NCBI GenBank assembly: GCA_024734555.1
Contig: JANPWX010000026.1
Location: 992,848 to 1,056,847 of the forward strand
DNA length: 64,000 nucleotides
Source: Trochalopteron elliotii
Lineage: Eukaryota > Chordata > Aves > Passeriformes > Leiothrichidae
Direction: 5' to 3'
The notes beneath the pieces were generated by a model that made no database searches, was not told the origin of the DNA, and saw only the letters and a program-made list of their open reading frames with translations. Shown here in pieces: positions 62,501 to 64,000 of this stretch; within the stretch, counting starts at the first letter, position 1, and each line of letters opens with the position of its first letter. Made by a program: the position numbers and the translations under genes.

Positions 62501-64000
62501 TACACTTTTTCCCCTAAGAACACCTTAGGAGAATCTGCAAGCATCTGTGTCATCCCAAGAGCTTTAATACAACTGTTTGTTTCACGTAGTTATTATGTAA
62601 TGAATGGTATGCTTTCTGTAAATTAATCTTTGCAGTAAGTGTTTGGATAATATGTCAATAAAAGTACTGGAATTGATAATGACAATTATTCATTAATTTA
62701 CACTTAGAGTTACCTTTTTCTTACTTAGGACCTTGATGGTTGAACTTTAGAATTTTTGAAATGCTATGCAAATTTTTTTCATAAATAGGTTGTCTGAGGA
62801 CTTCAAAGGATCTGTTTACAATAGACACAATTTTTAGGAAGGTGACTGATTCCCTCTCTCTGAATCAAAGCTGGAGAAGTAAGTTGGTTGGCATTTAATT
62901 TTTTTTTAGAGGGAACATCTAACAAGAGAATAAAGTATGAAGGAATCCACAAAGGCCTTTACTTTAGGAAAGTCTACTTTTGAATTACCTGTTGCATTGA
63001 TAAACATCTCTGTCACACAATAAAAATCTTTTTTCACTTAAAGAGCACCCAGGAATTCATTGTAGTGGAGATAACTCTATCTTCAAGTCAAGACAGACAT
63101 GGAAGGCAATTTAAGAGTGAAAATCAGTGATGTTTTTTCTTCTGATAGAAATTATAGATCTGGAAGGTACTGATAAAACTAACTATAGATTTGACTAGAA
63201 AATTGCTTGAAGTGCCAGAAGTATGGATGCATCTGTTTATTTTTTTGCTATTTTCCTTGTTTTTCTGAGGTGATTGTTAGCTTAAAGCGTATTTATGTTG
63301 TCTGAAATATTTTGTAACCCAGTTTTGTAACCCATACAAAGAGGATTTCTTGGTGACTCACATCTGAACTTTAACACTAGACAGAATGAGTTTCGTATTG
63401 GCTTTTATTGAGTGAGTTCTTCTCTCCATCAGTCCTTTGGAAGTCATCTTGTCTCTACATTCTGAAATCTTAATAAAAGGGTTATTGGATAAAGTATATT
63501 TTTCAACTGTGCTTGTCTCAAATAAAATAGTTTCTATCATCTGTTCCAAACAGCGTTCTTTAGACTTTTAATGATGCCAGTCACAAATGTATTTTCTGCC
63601 AAAAATAAAAAAAGAGGGAAAAGAGACTTGATAATCTGGGCACTGACACTTTAATGCGACATTTCTCTGTAATCACACACATAACTATTTGGCTGACTAT
63701 TTGGGATGAAGTAGCTTGTTCTCCACCTGCTAAATGGTAAGCCAGCATGGCACAAAAAAGGGAATTATTCCTACTTTGTGTCATCAGAGTTCAGTGGAAA
63801 TACTGTGTCATTGGTGTTGGCATTTTGCTTTAGTGATACTCAGTGGGGTTTTTTTCACCTAAGCTTCCTGCTCCAACAAAAATGCCCATCAGAAAATTCA
63901 TTTTTTTTCAAAGATAAGCTAATACTTACATAAGAGTATAAAATTACAGACTCCCTTTGATGTGCCTCATAGTAGCAATTATAATTGTTCTAGTTTAATA
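59541..64000. other. Unannotated AT-rich DNA
   Basis: No gene, mobile element or RNA gene recognised up to the window end. It contains short T- and A-runs (for example near 61485) and a small direct repeat, TTTTGTAACCCA, at 63310-63321 and 63323-63334. Confidence 0.5.

Noticed and set aside
1..64000. CRISPR arrays, operons, rRNA, phage or plasmid genes
   Set aside because: The sequence is vertebrate in character (CR1 copies, CpG-poor AT-rich DNA). No regularly spaced repeats or dense coding were found.

Overview
The window reads as nuclear DNA from a bird, possibly a songbird. The base for this is five recognisable CR1 non-LTR retrotransposon fragments, several ending in the GAATCATA/ATTCTATG-type 3' tail of avian CR1 elements, in AT-rich sequence with little other repeat content and no mammalian-type SINE or L1. 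The species cannot be fixed from sequence alone, and crocodilians and turtles also carry CR1.

I found no gene that I can name. No open frame looks like a conserved protein. All are short, and most are chance frames, AT-rich frames, or frames that run through CR1 copies. The window is best described as a gene desert or the inside of a very large intron. Two exon-like modules have splice sites and an open frame (34772-34945 and 46864-47025), but neither protein is recognised and both are low confidence.

Layout. 1-10.3 kb: AT-rich DNA with a TTTG microsatellite, a long pyrimidine tract (2430-2544), a 394-bp element with perfect inverted ends flanked by TA (4366-4759, a MITE candidate), and a small GC- and CpG-richer islet near 6.4 kb. 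10.3-14.3 kb: two near-identical 252-256 bp segments in opposite orientation, 3.3 kb apart; this is the strongest unexplained structure here. 14.3-30 kb: mostly featureless, with CR1 pieces at 22.3 and 24.2-24.6 kb. 30-49 kb: one CR1 piece at 30.1 kb, the two exon-like modules, a 13-bp hairpin at 35.87 kb, and several patches with homeodomain-like motifs that could be conserved non-coding elements. 49-52 kb: two CR1 copies facing each other tail to tail, one keeping a decayed reverse-transcriptase C-terminus. 55-59.5 kb: a weak LTR/primer-site-like patch, then a GC-rich block (58110-59540) that looks like an inserted, CpG-decayed repeat, possibly an endogenous-retrovirus LTR. 59.5-64 kb: AT-rich, nothing recognised.

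No tRNA, rRNA, CRISPR array, operon or bacterial-type feature was seen. Identification of the CR1 copies rests on family knowledge. Repeat and hairpin coordinates were read directly from the sequence.
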